The notes under the pieces were generated by a model. It was not told the origin of the DNA. It did not search any database and saw only the letters and a program-made list of their open reading frames with translations. A program made the position numbers and the translations under genes. From Prevotellaceae bacterium (GTDB lineage: Bacteria > Bacteroidota > Bacteroidia > Bacteroidales > UBA932), in NCBI GenBank assembly GCA_031288885.1, contig JAITQP010000069.1, forward strand, positions 1-5,750: a stretch of DNA of 5,750 nt, written 5' to 3'. Shown here in pieces: positions 5,674-5,750 of this stretch (position 1 is its first letter; every line of letters starts with the position of its first letter).

Positions 5674-5750
5674 AAAAAACGGATAAGGTTATACATTCTA
5701 CGTTGCCTGCCCGCAAAATCTTTTGGCGCTTGCGGAGGCGCTATCGCGCT
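5674..5750. other. Leader region upstream of the dihaem gene, no gene visible
   Basis: Seventy-seven bases with no supported ORF. On the minus strand a run of T (GTTTTTT) directly precedes the ATG, with no Shine-Dalgarno sequence. A TTTTG (5714-5718) and a TATAACCTTAT (5683-5693) lie at promoter-like spacing, but the second is a poor match to the Bacteroidota -7 box. The promoter may be here or further upstream if the gene is in a longer operon. Confidence 0.35.

Noticed and set aside
5683..5718. Possible promoter for the dihaem gene (TTTTG and TATAACCTTAT on the minus strand)
   Set aside because: Spacing is acceptable, but the -7 element matches TAnnTTTG poorly and the gene may belong to a longer operon, so it is mentioned only within the leader entry.

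Overview
The window looks like chromosomal DNA from a member of the Bacteroidota, most likely the order Bacteroidales, with fairly GC-rich genes and an AT-rich intergenic region. Four observations support this. The left-hand protein ends in a type IX secretion (T9SS) type A sorting domain. A Bacteroidota-type -7 promoter box (TAnnTTTG) sits in front of rbfA, and Shine-Dalgarno sequences are absent. The dihaem lipoprotein carries an acidic stretch straight after its lipidated cysteine. The genus cannot be fixed from the sequence.

Layout: (1) Positions 2-2314, plus strand: the 3' part of a large secreted repeat protein. It has seven visible Listeria-Bacteroides (InlB B-type) repeats, two C-terminal beta-rich modules and a T9SS sorting tail. 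Its true start lies left of the window. (2) Positions 2399-2770, plus strand: rbfA, the 30S ribosome-maturation factor, with its own promoter. (3) Positions 2771-3005: an AT-rich convergent intergenic region. It holds a 12-bp palindrome, a strong 14-bp-stem hairpin (probable bidirectional terminator), a roughly 113-bp segment bounded by 12-bp inverted repeats with a small central hairpin (MITE/REP-like), and a 7-bp tandem repeat array that runs into the stop codon of the next gene. (4) Positions 3006-5673, minus strand: a two-gene operon, a dihaem cytochrome lipoprotein of the DHOR/DUF1111 family followed by a compact ResB-CcsA (CcsBA) haem lyase, overlapping by 11 bp. (5) Positions 5674-5750: a leader with no gene visible.

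The minus-strand pair makes functional sense. The lipoprotein has two CxxCH sites that need covalent haem attachment outside the cytoplasmic membrane, and the coupled downstream gene encodes a System II cytochrome c synthase that does this. RbfA and the repeat protein are unrelated to that pair.

No clearly new system is visible. The most unusual items are the inverted-repeat/heptamer structure between rbfA and ccsBA, the small size of the ResB-CcsA fusion, and the putative surface-export signal on the dihaem lipoprotein.
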